Positions 50,022 to 59,544 are shown, numbered from the stretch's first letter. The stretch is DNA of 64,000 bases from Actinokineospora iranica (GCF_900101685.1 NZ_FMZZ01000001.1:310001-374000); one strand, 5' to 3'. Notes: generated by a model not told the origin, from the sequence alone. A program made the numbers and translations.

Positions 50022-51425
50022 GTGTCGACTACCAAGTCCCCACGCCAGGATCGGACCCGCTACCTCTATCTCGCCGTCATCGTCGCGGTCGTCCTCGGCG
50101 TCGGCGTCGGCCTGCTCTTCCCCTCGGCAGGCTCGGCGCTCAAGCCGCTGGGCACGGGCTTCGTCGCCCTGATCAAGATGATGATCAGCCCGATCATCTT
50201 CTGCACGATCGTGCTCGGCGTCGGCGCGGTGGCCAAGGCCAAGGCCGTGGGCAAGGTCGGCGGCCTGGCACTGGGCTACTTCCTGGTCATGTCGACCATC
50301 GCCCTGGTCATCGGCTTGGTCGTGGGCAACCTCCTGCATCCCGGTGACGGCCTGCAGATCACCGAGGCGGCGCGCGCCAGCGGCGAGGAGCAGGCCGCGC
50401 AGGGCAGCGAGAGCACGATCGAGTTCGTCCTCGGCATCATCCCGACGACGCTCGTCTCGGCGTTCACCGAGGGTGAAGTCCTGCAGACGCTGCTGGTGGC
50501 GCTGCTGGTCGGCTTCGGGCTGCAGACCATGGGCCCCAAGGCCGAGCCGGTGCTGCGCGGCGTCGGGCACCTGCAGAGGCTTGTGTTCCGGGTGCTGGCG
50601 ATGATCATGTGGGTGGCGCCGGTCGGCGCGTTCGGCGCGATCGCCGCCGTGGTCGGCGAGACCGGCGTGGCGGCGCTGCGCAGCCTCGCGGTGATCATGC
50701 TCGGCTTCTACGCGACCTGCGTGGTGTTCGTGGTCGCGGTGCTGGGGCTGCTGCTGTGGGCGGTGGCGCGGGTCAACCTGTTCGCCCTGCTGCGCTACCT
50801 GAGCCGGGAGTTCCTGCTGATCCTGTCGACCTCGTCCTCCGAGGTCGCGCTGCCCCGGCTCATCGCCAAGATGGAGCACTTGGGGGTGAGCCGGACCGTC
50901 GTCGGCATCACCGTCCCGACCGGATACTCGTTCAACCTCGACGGCACCGCGATCTACCTGACGATGGCGACGCTGTTCGTGGCGAACGCGACCGGCGCCC
51001 CGCTCTCCCTGGGCGAGCAGGTCTCGCTGCTGCTGTTCATGGTCATCGCCGCGAAGGGCGCCGCCGGGGTCACCGGCGCGGGCCTGGCCACCCTGGCGGG
51101 CGGCCTGCAGTCGCACCGGCCCGACCTGGTCGACGGCGTCGGGCTGATCGTGGGCATCGACCGGTTCATGTCCGAGGCGCGGGCGCTGACCAACTTCGCG
51201 GGCAACGCGGTGGCCACCGTGCTCATCGGCACCTGGACCAAGCAGTTCGACCGCGGCCGGGCGGGCTTGGTGCTCACCGGCCAAGCCCCGTTCGACGAGG
51301 CCACCCTGACCGACGACCACTCGCCCAGCCAGAACACCGCCCCGGTCCCCGGACCTGTCGCCATCCCCCGGCAGCGCAGGCTGCACGGGCAGCCGATCTC
51401 GGAAGACCAGCAACCGAAGACGTGA
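50022..51425 (+). CDS. dctA: C4-dicarboxylate:cation symporter, DctA/GltP family
   Basis: 467 residues, eight-helix plus two re-entrant-loop DAACS fold. The signature STSSSEVALPRLI and VPTGYSFNLDGTAIYLTMAT contain the substrate and sodium/proton sites; KMMISPIIFCTIVLGVG lies in helix 3 or 4. GTG start after CGGAGG. Divergent from the CitA/CitB-like system, which predicts a carboxylate substrate. A hydrophilic Pro/Gln-rich tail follows the last helix. Confidence 0.93.
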   Translation: MSTTKSPRQDRTRYLYLAVIVAVVLGVGVGLLFPSAGSALKPLGTGFVALIKMMISPIIFCTIVLGVGAVAKAKAVGKVGGLALGYFLVMSTIALVIGLVVGNLLHPGDGLQITEAARASGEEQAAQGSESTIEFVLGIIPTTLVSAFTEGEVLQTLLVALLVGFGLQTMGPKAEPVLRGVGHLQRLVFRVLAMIMWVAPVGAFGAIAAVVGETGVAALRSLAVIMLGFYATCVVFVVAVLGLLLWAVARVNLFALLRYLSREFLLILSTSSSEVALPRLIAKMEHLGVSRTVVGITVPTGYSFNLDGTAIYLTMATLFVANATGAPLSLGEQVSLLLFMVIAAKGAAGVTGAGLATLAGGLQSHRPDLVDGVGLIVGIDRFMSEARALTNFAGNAVATVLIGTWTKQFDRGRAGLVLTGQAPFDEATLTDDHSPSQNTAPVPGPVAIPRQRRLHGQPISEDQQPKT

Positions 51426-51462
51426 CCCCCTATGCCGACGGCCGTGATGGTCGTTGAACCGG

Positions 51463-51501
51463 CTGAACCGCCCTTCCGATGCCCCCGGTCGGGCGGTTCA
51501 G
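51463..51501. terminator. Shared terminator for dctA and the ycaO operon
   Basis: Stem CTGAACCGCCC/GGGCGGTTCAG with a 17-base loop sits between the convergent genes, 37 bp past dctA and 28 bp past the small ORF on the other strand. Confidence 0.75.
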
Positions 51502-51529
51502 TCGGTTATTGGGGGCCTTCCGGTTCCAG

Positions 51530-51613
51530 CTAGTTGTCCTGTGCTGTCGCCTTGCCGTGTTCGACCTGCGCGGTGACGGTGGCCTGGACTGCGAGTGAAC
51601 GTCTTTTGATCAC
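51530..51613 (-). CDS. 27-residue ORF coupled to the ycaO stop
   Basis: A GTG overlaps the ycaO TGA (GTGA) and opens 27 codons: a basic start VIKRRSLAVQATVTAQVEHG, then KATAQDN and TAG. It contains one Ser and three Thr but no Cys. No homology is recognised. The exact overlap and its position before a terminator suggest that it is translated. It may be a RiPP precursor, an immunity peptide or a chance frame; unproven. Confidence 0.4.
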   Translation of the reverse strand: MIKRRSLAVQATVTAQVEHGKATAQDN

Positions 51614-53901
51614 CAGACCGGATGGATCAGGGCCCGGGTGCGGACGCCGCGGCGGCGCAGCCGGGCGACCAGCGCGCGGTCGTTGCCGTGGCCGTAGCTG
51701 AGCGGCTGCAGGTCCGGGCTCACCGCACGGACCACCCGCAACGGGCCGGTCGCCACGTCCGCGCTGGTCACGTCGACCACGGCCACCCGGACCCCGGCCG
51801 CGCCGAGGGTGCCCGCCAGGTCGGTCAGGGAGGTGTCCAGGGCGGGCTCGCGCAGGTCGCGCAACCGCGAGGTGCCCCCGCAGCGCAGCCGGTCGAACGC
51901 GTCGACGCGCTCGACCGGGAAGTAGTAGGCGGCGTGGTCGAGCATCTCCCGCACGCCCTGGGGCCGCGCGGGGACCGGGTGCGCGCGCTCGCGCAGCAGG
52001 GCCGCCAGGTGCGGGGCGGTCTGGGCGAGTTCGAGCACGGCGGCGCGGATGGCCGCGCGCGGCGAGCGGTCGGCGCCGAGGCCGAGGGCGACGCCGGGCC
52101 AGCGCCTGCCGTCGCCGATGGCGAGCGCGACGGCGGTGGCGCCGTAGGTGGAGGTGGGCAGCAGGTACACCTCCACCGAGGGCCCTTGGGCTTGCAGCGC
52201 CTCGATCACCGCGTGGACGTCGTCGTCCAGGGTCTCGTCCAACTCCACGAACCGGCCGCGCTCCCCGGTGAGCCACGCGGCCATCATCGCGTCGCGCTCG
52301 ACCAGTTCGAGGGTGGCCCGCACGGCGGCGGTGTCGATGTCGGCGCCCGCGGCGAGACCGTTGGAGGTGCCCTGGCAGATCACGTGCTCGGGGAGCACGG
52401 TCATGGCGAGGTAGGCGAACACGGCGGGCACCCAGACCGGGGTGTCGGTCCCGAGCCAGGCGCCCCGCACCCATGGGTGGTCCACCCGCCGGTCGAACGG
52501 CACGCACGGGAATCCCGCGGCGGCGTACTGCTCCGGCTCATAGAGGGCGAACTCGCGCGGGTCCAGGATCTCGCCGTCGAGGTCTGCGGGCCGGGCCCAC
52601 GCCAACCGGTCCGAATCAGGCAGCGACGCCGAGTACCGCTCGATCGCCTCTCCCACCGCCGACCTGATCGCCGCGCTCCGGGTCATCCCCTTGCCCCACC
52701 CGATCGGCAGCGCCCGCGGCACCCCGTCGGCGTCGAGCAGGTGCGGCGACGCCGCGGTGGCGGTGTGCGGGCCGGACTCCCCCAGGGGCTGCCGTAGCTC
52801 GATCCAGGGGACGACACCGGTCACCGGGTCGACCCAGCCCGCGAGCGCCGCCAGCAGCGCCGCCGGGTCGTCGTCTTCTCCTTCCTCTGGCAACGCCACC
52901 GCGCTGTCACCGGTGGCGCCACCGCACACATCGCAGGCGGGCAACGGGATCACCCGGTGCCACACCGGCTCCGCCCCACCCACCTCGGCGACGTGGCCGA
53001 TGAGGTCGCGGGCGTCCGCGCGCAGGATGTCCCGCACCAGGCCGACAATCTGGTCAAGCGCCCGCCCAGCCGCGCCGCCCCGCTCCGCCCCCGCGGTGTC
53101 CAGCACCGGCGAGCTTTCCGCCGAGGATTCCCGCGCCTGCGCACCCGCTGAGCCCCGCATGTCCTCCGGGCCCGAGTGGGGCATCCGCGCACTGGCGCCC
53201 GAAGCAGCGGCGGCGGGTTTGCCCGCGCCCCCGGCAACTGCCGCGTCGACCCGGGTTGTGTCCTCGGCGTCGTCCGGCGGCCGAGCCGGGTTCCGGGCGT
53301 TTTCCGGTGCCACCGAAGCCGCTTGCCGAGCACCGGACGCGGGGTCCGCGCCCCCTGGGGCCAGTCGCATTGTGTCGTCAGCGACCGTCACAGGCGCCTT
53401 GGCTGGTGAAACACCTGCCGCGATCACCGGGGCCAGCCGACGGGTGTCCTCGGCGCTCGGGTCGCTGGCCCGCGCGGGCGCGATCGCCGGTTTCAGGACG
53501 CCCGGGGCGGCCGTCACCCCCGTTCCGGACGAGCAGACGGGCGAGGTCGCCTTGCGGGCCGCGGCGGCGACTCTGCGGGCGCGGGCGCATTCCGCGCAGC
53601 CCGGTTCGCCGGGAATGGCAAGGGGTCCGACGAGGACGGTGTCAGGGGCGGTGTCAGGGGCGGTGTCATCGCCTGGGACGACGGTCAGGGCGCGCAGGTT
53701 GGCGGTGCGGGCCCAGCGGGCGAACTCCCGGCTCTCCCCCACCGCCACCGCCAGCCGGACGATCGGCGCGAGCGGACGACCGGGGCTTGCGAAGACTGCC
53801 ACCTCGTCCCCGAACTCCTGCCGGAGCCGGTCGCGGACGAGGGCGGCCGTCTCCAGGCAGGCCGGCTCGGCCGCGCGGACCGGCGTCGAATCAAACCCCA
53901 C
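51610..53901 (-). CDS. YcaO-domain protein with N-terminal E1-like zinc domain (TOMM type)
   Basis: 763 residues. The N-terminal part resembles the leader-binding, ThiF-like partner of azole/azoline (TOMM) cyclodehydratases: VLVGPLAIPGEPGCAECARA (C102, C105) and HRVIPLPACDVCGG (C323, C326) give a Cys4 zinc site. Between them lies a 190-residue Ala/Pro/Ser-rich insert with repeated (E/D)DTxRLAP words. The C-terminal YcaO domain (about 380-763) has ATP-site motifs AAIRSAVGEAIERYSA and TLELVERDAMM. It ends RTRALIHPVW, without the PxPxP tail of azoline-forming YcaOs. GTG start overlaps a 57-codon ORF by 11 bp. No dehydrogenase, protease or exporter is nearby, so the product is unknown. Confidence 0.85.
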   Translation of the reverse strand: MGFDSTPVRAAEPACLETAALVRDRLRQEFGDEVAVFASPGRPLAPIVRLAVAVGESREFARWARTANLRALTVVPGDDTAPDTAPDTVLVGPLAIPGEPGCAECARARRVAAAARKATSPVCSSGTGVTAAPGVLKPAIAPARASDPSAEDTRRLAPVIAAGVSPAKAPVTVADDTMRLAPGGADPASGARQAASVAPENARNPARPPDDAEDTTRVDAAVAGGAGKPAAAASGASARMPHSGPEDMRGSAGAQARESSAESSPVLDTAGAERGGAAGRALDQIVGLVRDILRADARDLIGHVAEVGGAEPVWHRVIPLPACDVCGGATGDSAVALPEEGEDDDPAALLAALAGWVDPVTGVVPWIELRQPLGESGPHTATAASPHLLDADGVPRALPIGWGKGMTRSAAIRSAVGEAIERYSASLPDSDRLAWARPADLDGEILDPREFALYEPEQYAAAGFPCVPFDRRVDHPWVRGAWLGTDTPVWVPAVFAYLAMTVLPEHVICQGTSNGLAAGADIDTAAVRATLELVERDAMMAAWLTGERGRFVELDETLDDDVHAVIEALQAQGPSVEVYLLPTSTYGATAVALAIGDGRRWPGVALGLGADRSPRAAIRAAVLELAQTAPHLAALLRERAHPVPARPQGVREMLDHAAYYFPVERVDAFDRLRCGGTSRLRDLREPALDTSLTDLAGTLGAAGVRVAVVDVTSADVATGPLRVVRAVSPDLQPLSYGHGNDRALVARLRRRGVRTRALIHPVW

Positions 53902-54064
53902 GTGCCGAGCCGATCTTCTCGGCGGTCCGCTCGACCGGCCTGCCCCCGGCCCACACCTGGTTCACCCGGCCCCGCATGGCGTCGACACCGTGCCCACTGA
54001 GCCGCGCCGGGAGGGCACGGCGCGGCGGTGGCACCCGGGCGTCGAGTCGCCTGGGGTCGGGCAT
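53891..54064 (-). CDS. 57-residue ORF directly upstream of and overlapping ycaO
   Basis: ATG at 54064 with AGGAGG 8 bases upstream, a better ribosome site than ycaO has. The product starts MPDPRRLDARVPPPRRALPA, continues RLSGHGVDAMRGRVNQVWAG and ends IGSARGV; it is Arg-rich with two Ser, one Thr and no Cys. Its stop lies 11 bp inside ycaO, so translation is likely coupled. It is the obvious candidate for a YcaO substrate or accessory peptide, though it lacks the Cys/Ser/Thr-rich core of known TOMM precursors. Confidence 0.55.
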   Translation of the reverse strand: MPDPRRLDARVPPPRRALPARLSGHGVDAMRGRVNQVWAGGRPVERTAEKIGSARGV

Positions 54065-54165
54065 GTCGTCGTCCTCCTCGTCCCTGTGCGCGCCGGACCG
54101 CGCCTACGAGGTAGGAGCGAGTTTCGGGGGCCGGGATACACCCTGTCCAGAGGCGTTCGCCCTGG

Positions 54166-57018
54166 TTACATCACGTGCGCCAAGAACTCCCCGGTGTAGC
54201 TGCCCTCGGACTTCACCACGTCCTCCGGAGTGCCCTCGGCGACCACCATGCCGCCCCCGGAACCGCCTTCTGGGCCCATGTCGATGATCCAGTCCGCGGT
54301 CTTGATCACGTCGAGGTTGTGCTCGATGACGATGACCGTGTTGCCCTTGTCGACCAGGCCGTTGATGACGCCCAGGAGTTTGCGGATGTCCTCGAAGTGC
54401 AGGCCGGTGGTCGGCTCGTCGAGGATGTAGACCGTGCGGCCGGTCGAGCGCTTCTGCAACTCGCTCGCGAGCTTGACCCGCTGGGCCTCGCCGCCGGACA
54501 GGGTGGGCGCGGGCTGTCCGAGCCGGACGTAGCCGAGGCCGACGTCGACCAGCGTCTTGAGGTGCCGGTGGATCGCCTTGATCGGCTCGAAGAACTCGGC
54601 CGCCTCCTCGATGGGCATGTCCAGGACCTCGGCGATGGTCTTGCCCTTGTAGTGCACCTCCAGGGTCTCCCGGTTGTACCGGGCGCCCTTGCAGACCTCG
54701 CACGGGACGTAGACGTCCGGCAGGAAGTTCATCTCGATCTTGATGGTGCCGTCGCCCGCGCACGCCTCGCAGCGGCCGCCTTTGACGTTGAACGAGAACC
54801 GGCCCGGCAGGTAGCCGCGCACCTTCGCCTCGGTGGTCGACGCGAACAGTTTGCGCATGTGGTCGAACACGCCGGTGTAGGTGGCCGCGTTGGACCGGGG
54901 GGTGCGGCCGATCGGCGACTGGTCGACCTGGACGAGCTTGTCGACGTGTTCCAGGCCCTTGACCCGGGTGTGCCTGCCCGGGACCTGCCGGGCGCCGTTG
55001 AGCTTGTTCGCCAGGACGGTGGCCAGGATGTCGTTGACGAGGGTGGACTTGCCCGACCCGGACACCCCGGTCACCGCGACCAGCGCGCCGAGCGGGAACG
55101 CCACGTCGATGCCGCGCAGGTTGTGCTCCCGCGCGCCGACCACGGTGAGCTGCCGCTTCTTGTCGATGCCCCGGCGGACGGCGGGCATCGGGATCTCGCT
55201 GCGGCCCGCGAGGTAGGCGCCGGTCAGCGAGTCCTTGTTCTTGAGCAGTTCCTTGAACGTGCCGCTGTGCACGACCTTGCCGCCGTGCTCGCCCGCGCCC
55301 GGCCCGATGTCGACCACCCAGTCGGAGGCGCGGATCGTGTCCTCGTCGTGCTCGACCACGATCAGCGTGTTGCCCAGGTTGCGCAGCCGGGTCAGCGTCT
55401 CGATGAGCCGGTGGTTGTCGCGCTGGTGCAGGCCGATCGACGGCTCGTCCAGCACGTAGAGCACGCCGACGAGGCCGGAGCCGATCTGGGTGGCCAGCCG
55501 GATCCGCTGCGCCTCGCCGCCGGACAGGGTGGCGGACGCGCGGTCGAGCGAGAGGTAGTCCAGGCCCACGTCGAGCAGGAACCGCAGGCGCGCCTGGATC
55601 TCCTTGAGCACCGCGCCCGCGATCATCGCCTCGCGCTTGCCCAGGGTCAGGCCGTCGAGGAACGCCGAGCACTCCCCGATCGACATGGCCGACACCTCGG
55701 CGATCGACTTGTCGCCGTGCTCGGCGTGCTCGAGGGTCACCGCGAGGATCTCCGGCTTGAGCCTGCTGCCCCGGCACGCGGGGCACGGGACCTCCCGCAT
55801 GTAGCCCTCGTACTTCTCGCGCATGTACTCGGAGTCGGTCTGCTCTTGGCGCCGCTCCAGGAACGGGATGACGCCCTCGTAGGCCGCGTAGTACGACCGC
55901 TCGCGTCCGTAGCGGTTCTTGTAGCGGACGTGCACCTGCTCGTTGACGCCGTGCAGCACCGCCTTCTGCGCCTTGGCGGGCAGCCTGCGCCACGGGGTGT
56001 CCATCCGGAATCCGAGAGCCTCGGACAGCGAGGTGAGCAGCCGGACGAAGTACTCGGCGGTCTGCCCGCCCGCCCACGGCGCGATCGCCCCGTCGGCGAG
56101 GGAAAGCTCGTCGTCCGGGACGACCAGTTCCGGGTCGACCTCCTTCTTCACGCCGATGCCGGTGCACTCGGGGCACGCGCCGTAGGGCGAGTTGAAGGAG
56201 AACGAGCGCGGCTCCAGGTCTTCCAGGCCGAGGGCGTGCCCCTTGGGGCAGGCCAGGTTCTCGGAGAAGCCGCGCACCCGGTGCGGGTCGTTCTCCGGCA
56301 GGTCCACGAAATCCAACTCCACCAGGCCGTCGGCCAGGCGCAGCGCGGTCTCCACCGAGTCGGTGAGGCGCTGCTTGGAGCTTGCCTTCACGGCAAGCCG
56401 GTCCACGATCACCGCGATGTGGTGCTTCTCCTGCTTCTTGAGCTTCGGCGGGTCGGCCAGCGAATAGGCGGTGCCGTCGACGAGGGCGCGCGAGTAGCCC
56501 TGGGTCTGCAGGCTCGCGAACAGGTCGACGTACTCGCCCTTGCGGCCGCGGATGACCGGCGCGAGGACCTGGAAGCGCACGCCGTTCTCCATGGCGAGCA
56601 CCTGGTCGACAATCTGCTGCGGGGTCTGCTTGCTGATCGGCTCGCCGCAGGTGGGGCAGTGCGGCTTGCCCGCGCGCGCGTAAAGCAGGCGCAGGTAGTC
56701 GTAGACCTCGGTGATCGTGCCGACGGTCGAGCGCGGGTTGCGGCTGGTCGACTTCTGGTCGATCGAGACCGCGGGCGAGAGGCCCTCGATGAAGTCGACG
56801 TCGGGCTTGTCCATCTGGCCGAGGAACTGCCTGGCGTAGGCCGACAGCGACTCCACGTAGCGGCGCTGGCCCTCGGCGAAGATCGTGTCGAACGCGAGGC
56901 TGGACTTGCCCGACCCGGACAAGCCGGTGAACACGATCAGGCTGTCCCTGGGCAGGTCGATGTCGACCCCGCGCAGGTTGTGCTCCCGGGCGCCGCGAAC
57001 GACGAGGCGGTCGGCCAC
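54166..57018 (-). CDS. uvrA: Excinuclease ABC subunit A
   Basis: Damage-recognition ATPase of nucleotide excision repair. 950 residues from the GTG at 57018 ([20 protein letters not shown]); the frame is open further upstream through repetitive DNA without homology. Two ABC ATPase modules: Walker [15 protein letters not shown] and [13 protein letters not shown], signatures [16 protein letters not shown] and [16 protein letters not shown], and zinc fingers CPTCGEP and [15 protein letters not shown] saw no LexA-type operator upstream. 101 bp separate it from the ycaO operon in the same direction. Confidence 0.97.
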   Translation of the reverse strand: MADRLVVRGAREHNLRGVDIDLPRDSLIVFTGLSGSGKSSLAFDTIFAEGQRRYVESLSAYARQFLGQMDKPDVDFIEGLSPAVSIDQKSTSRNPRSTVGTITEVYDYLRLLYARAGKPHCPTCGEPISKQTPQQIVDQVLAMENGVRFQVLAPVIRGRKGEYVDLFASLQTQGYSRALVDGTAYSLADPPKLKKQEKHHIAVIVDRLAVKASSKQRLTDSVETALRLADGLVELDFVDLPENDPHRVRGFSENLACPKGHALGLEDLEPRSFSFNSPYGACPECTGIGVKKEVDPELVVPDDELSLADGAIAPWAGGQTAEYFVRLLTSLSEALGFRMDTPWRRLPAKAQKAVLHGVNEQVHVRYKNRYGRERSYYAAYEGVIPFLERRQEQTDSEYMREKYEGYMREVPCPACRGSRLKPEILAVTLEHAEHGDKSIAEVSAMSIGECSAFLDGLTLGKREAMIAGAVLKEIQARLRFLLDVGLDYLSLDRASATLSGGEAQRIRLATQIGSGLVGVLYVLDEPSIGLHQRDNHRLIETLTRLRNLGNTLIVVEHDEDTIRASDWVVDIGPGAGEHGGKVVHSGTFKELLKNKDSLTGAYLAGRSEIPMPAVRRGIDKKRQLTVVGAREHNLRGIDVAFPLGALVAVTGVSGSGKSTLVNDILATVLANKLNGARQVPGRHTRVKGLEHVDKLVQVDQSPIGRTPRSNAATYTGVFDHMRKLFASTTEAKVRGYLPGRFSFNVKGGRCEACAGDGTIKIEMNFLPDVYVPCEVCKGARYNRETLEVHYKGKTIAEVLDMPIEEAAEFFEPIKAIHRHLKTLVDVGLGYVRLGQPAPTLSGGEAQRVKLASELQKRSTGRTVYILDEPTTGLHFEDIRKLLGVINGLVDKGNTVIVIEHNLDVIKTADWIIDMGPEGGSGGGMVVAEGTPEDVVKSEGSYTGEFLAHVM

Positions 57019-57121
57019 TGAAGTCCCTTCGGTAGTGCTCTCTTGTGAAGTGCTACGGCTGAGGTCGCACCGCGACGAGGCTGTGCGGGTACTGCGGTGC
57101 GGCGGTACTGCTCGGTGGTGC

Positions 57122-57250
57122 CGCGTTCTGGGCGGTGCTGCGTTTTTGGGTAGTGCCGCTTTAATTGGTGCTGCTTTTGGGTGGTGCTGCTTTTGGTGGT
57201 GCCGCACTGCTGGGTGGTGCTGTGGTGATGCTGGTGGGTCGTGCTGGCCT
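57122..57250. repeat. G/T-rich imperfect tandem repeats upstream of uvrA
   Basis: Units related to GGTGCTGCTTTTGG recur with a period of about 16 bp; exact copies lie at 57167-57180 and 57183-57196, and degenerate ones on both sides. The block is in the uvrA 5' region (57019-57481), which otherwise shows no gene. Confidence 0.7.
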
Positions 57251-57481
57251 GCCGGGCGTCGCGTCAGCCGAGCAGGGCGCGACAGCGGGGTGCCGGGTTG
57301 CTTGGCTGGGTGAGCGGCCACGGCGATGGCACCGCTCATGCTAGGACGGGCCACCGACAATTCTCGACGGGCCGGGAACGGCTATGCACCCGCGAAGCGG
57401 TACCCGCCAGTAACCAGAGAAGCCTACGCTGGGGACGGAGCACATCGCTGCCGTTCACTTCCCACGAGGCCGGGGGTCAGC

Positions 57482-58276
57482 ATGAGTGGTTCGGGCACGG
57501 CCGCCAACGCGTCGGTAGGCCAGCCGACTCTGCCTGGTCAGCGCCGCTCCAGCGGCGCGGCGCGGGCCGCGACGGGACACCAGGCGGTGCGTGAGGCGTG
57601 GGTCGTGCTGCGCCAGCGGGTCGCCGGTCTCGGCGACGACGACTTCGCCGGGCCGAGCAAGCTGCCCGGCTGGACGCGCGGGCACGTGGTGAGCCACCTC
57701 GCGCGCAACGCCGACGCGCTCGTCAACCTCCTGACCTGGGCGCGGACCGGGATCGAGCACGCGGCGTACGCCAGTCGCGCCGACCGGGACGCCGACATCG
57801 AGGCGGGCGCGGACCGTCTTCCGCAGGTGATCCGAGAGGATCTTTACGCGGCCTGTGACCGTTTTCACACTGCGATCACACGTCTGGGCGACTCGGACTG
57901 GGACAACAAGATCATGCATCCGTCCGGCCGCTGGTTCCCCGCGGCCGAGGTGCCCGAGCTGGCGCTGTTCGAGGCGTGGAACCACATGGTCGACCTGGAC
58001 GCGGGCGTCACCTTCGACGACGTGCCGGTCGCGCACCTCGACCGGCTACTCGACCTGGCCGTGCGGCCGCACCGGGCACGCACGGACGGCGAGTCGCTGC
58101 GCCTGGCCGCCAACTTGCCCGACGGGCGTCAGCGGACCTGGGAACTGGCGATCGCCACGCCCTCGAGTTCGCGGGAGCTGAGCGGGTCGTCCACGGCGGT
58201 CCTGGGCTGGCTGACCGGCCGGGGCGACGGCACGGACTTGGTGGGCACGCCGCCGGAGCTAGCCGCCTGGGGCTGA
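57482..58276 (+). CDS. Maleylpyruvate isomerase family mycothiol-dependent enzyme
   Basis: 264 residues of the MDMPI/DinB superfamily, which uses mycothiol. LPGWTRGHVVSHLARNADAL (about 60-80) carries the first metal histidine and ALFEAWNHMVDLDAG the second region; the C-terminal SCP2-like part follows. The ATG at 57482 after GGGGG is used; an upstream in-frame start adds an unconserved basic segment. Its last 148 bp overlap the convergent acyltransferase gene. Confidence 0.88.
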   Translation: MSGSGTAANASVGQPTLPGQRRSSGAARAATGHQAVREAWVVLRQRVAGLGDDDFAGPSKLPGWTRGHVVSHLARNADALVNLLTWARTGIEHAAYASRADRDADIEAGADRLPQVIREDLYAACDRFHTAITRLGDSDWDNKIMHPSGRWFPAAEVPELALFEAWNHMVDLDAGVTFDDVPVAHLDRLLDLAVRPHRARTDGESLRLAANLPDGRQRTWELAIATPSSSRELSGSSTAVLGWLTGRGDGTDLVGTPPELAAWG

Positions 58277-59403
58277 GCGGGCACCTGCGGCAACTCGCGG
58301 ATCGCCTCCCGGGTCGCGGCGAGCGTGGCCAGCACGCGCCGCAACACGACAGGCCCGGACTCGGTGAGCCAGCGGTGCGCGGGCCGCTCCACCAGCCCGG
58401 TCATCGCCCAGCCGAGCAGCACGGCCATCGCGACGCACAGGACGAGCCTGCCCGAGGCCCCGACGCCCGCGTCGAGCAGGAACCGGGCGAGCACGAAACC
58501 GAGTTCCTGGTGGACCAGGTAGACCCCGAACGAGATCCCGCCCAGCCACCGGATCGGCCGGGCCAGCGAGCGCAGGCCGGGGAGGTTCCAATCCGGCCCG
58601 CCCGCCGCGGCCACGATGCCTGCCAGGATCACCCCGAACGCGATGGTCGACGGAGTGTCCACAAAGTACGAATGCGCGTCCTGGGCGACCAGCGCGGCGA
58701 CGAGATAGGCCGCCAGGTGCTTGCCGGACAGGCGTTTGCTGGTCCACAGCCAGATCGCCACGCCCACTCCGAACAGCGCGACACGGTGCAGGGCGAGCCC
58801 GTCGAACACCGATTTCACCCATTGCTGCGCGTCGTCCTGGCGCCAGAGGAACCGGATCACCAGCGGCGTCAGCAGCAACGTCCACAGCAGAACCGGAATC
58901 CGGGCGCCGCGGACCCACCCCCTCGGCCACAGCAGCGCCGCGACCAGGAATGCCATGACCTGAACCGGAAGCGTCCAGTACGAGGCGTCGATCCAGTGGA
59001 ACCGCGGCGACCACGCCTGGACCAGGGTCAGGTTCGCCAGCAAATCGGTGTGGGTGGGCAGGTACCAGCCGAAGGCGGGCGCGACGGCGCGCGAGACGCC
59101 GTAGGTGACCACCACCGCCACCAGGTAGGCGGGCAGCAGTCGGGCCAGCCTGCTCCACAGCCAGCGCCCCGTCCGTCCTCTTCGGATGGTCACGCAGATG
59201 AAGAAGGCGGAGATCACCAACAGGGTGCTCGCGCCGAACTGCAGCGAAAGCACGAACGGGTACGGCCCCAACTCGGCGTGGTTGATCGGCGACTGGTGGG
59301 TGATGTGCTGGATGACGACCGAATACACGGCCAGCACCCGGATCACGTCCCAGCTGATCTTGCGCGGGGACCGCTTCTGGTTCGCTGTCTCAGTGGTCTG
59401 CAC
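58129..59403 (-). CDS. Acyltransferase 3 family membrane protein
   Basis: 424 residues with about ten membrane helices; transfers acyl groups to exported sugars or peptides. Start MQTTETANQKRSPRKISWDV then IRVLAVYSVVIQHITHQSPI (the conserved R/H region), and FGVYLVHQELGFVLARFLL near the end. The C-terminal 50 residues after the last helix (QPQAASSGGVPTKSVPSP) are unconserved and are encoded opposite the end of the MDMPI gene, so the gene seems extended by readover. GTG start at 59403. Confidence 0.88.
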   Translation of the reverse strand: MQTTETANQKRSPRKISWDVIRVLAVYSVVIQHITHQSPINHAELGPYPFVLSLQFGASTLLVISAFFICVTIRRGRTGRWLWSRLARLLPAYLVAVVVTYGVSRAVAPAFGWYLPTHTDLLANLTLVQAWSPRFHWIDASYWTLPVQVMAFLVAALLWPRGWVRGARIPVLLWTLLLTPLVIRFLWRQDDAQQWVKSVFDGLALHRVALFGVGVAIWLWTSKRLSGKHLAAYLVAALVAQDAHSYFVDTPSTIAFGVILAGIVAAAGGPDWNLPGLRSLARPIRWLGGISFGVYLVHQELGFVLARFLLDAGVGASGRLVLCVAMAVLLGWAMTGLVERPAHRWLTESGPVVLRRVLATLAATREAIRELPQVPAQPQAASSGGVPTKSVPSPRPVSQPRTAVDDPLSSRELEGVAIASSQVR

Positions 59404-59432
59404 GAGCTCACAGGTGTTGGGCGACAGGGGTC

Positions 59433-59460
59433 GTTTCAGGTCACACGTTTCAGGTCACAC
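59433..59460. repeat. Perfect 14-bp tandem duplication GTTTCAGGTCACAC
   Basis: Two abutting copies lie 30-57 bp upstream of the acyltransferase start, in the divergent promoter with the MBL-fold gene. Possibly an operator. Confidence 0.7.
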
Positions 59461-59544
59461 TCGGGTAACAGGGTAGGGCCTCACGGCGCGCCCCGCAGAC
59501 CTGGGTGCGGACAAGCGGTGGCATGCAGACTACCGTCAGCGACC

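Noticed and set aside
57019-57481. LexA (SOS) operator before uvrA
   Set aside because: No GAAC-N4-GTTC-type palindrome was found in this stretch.
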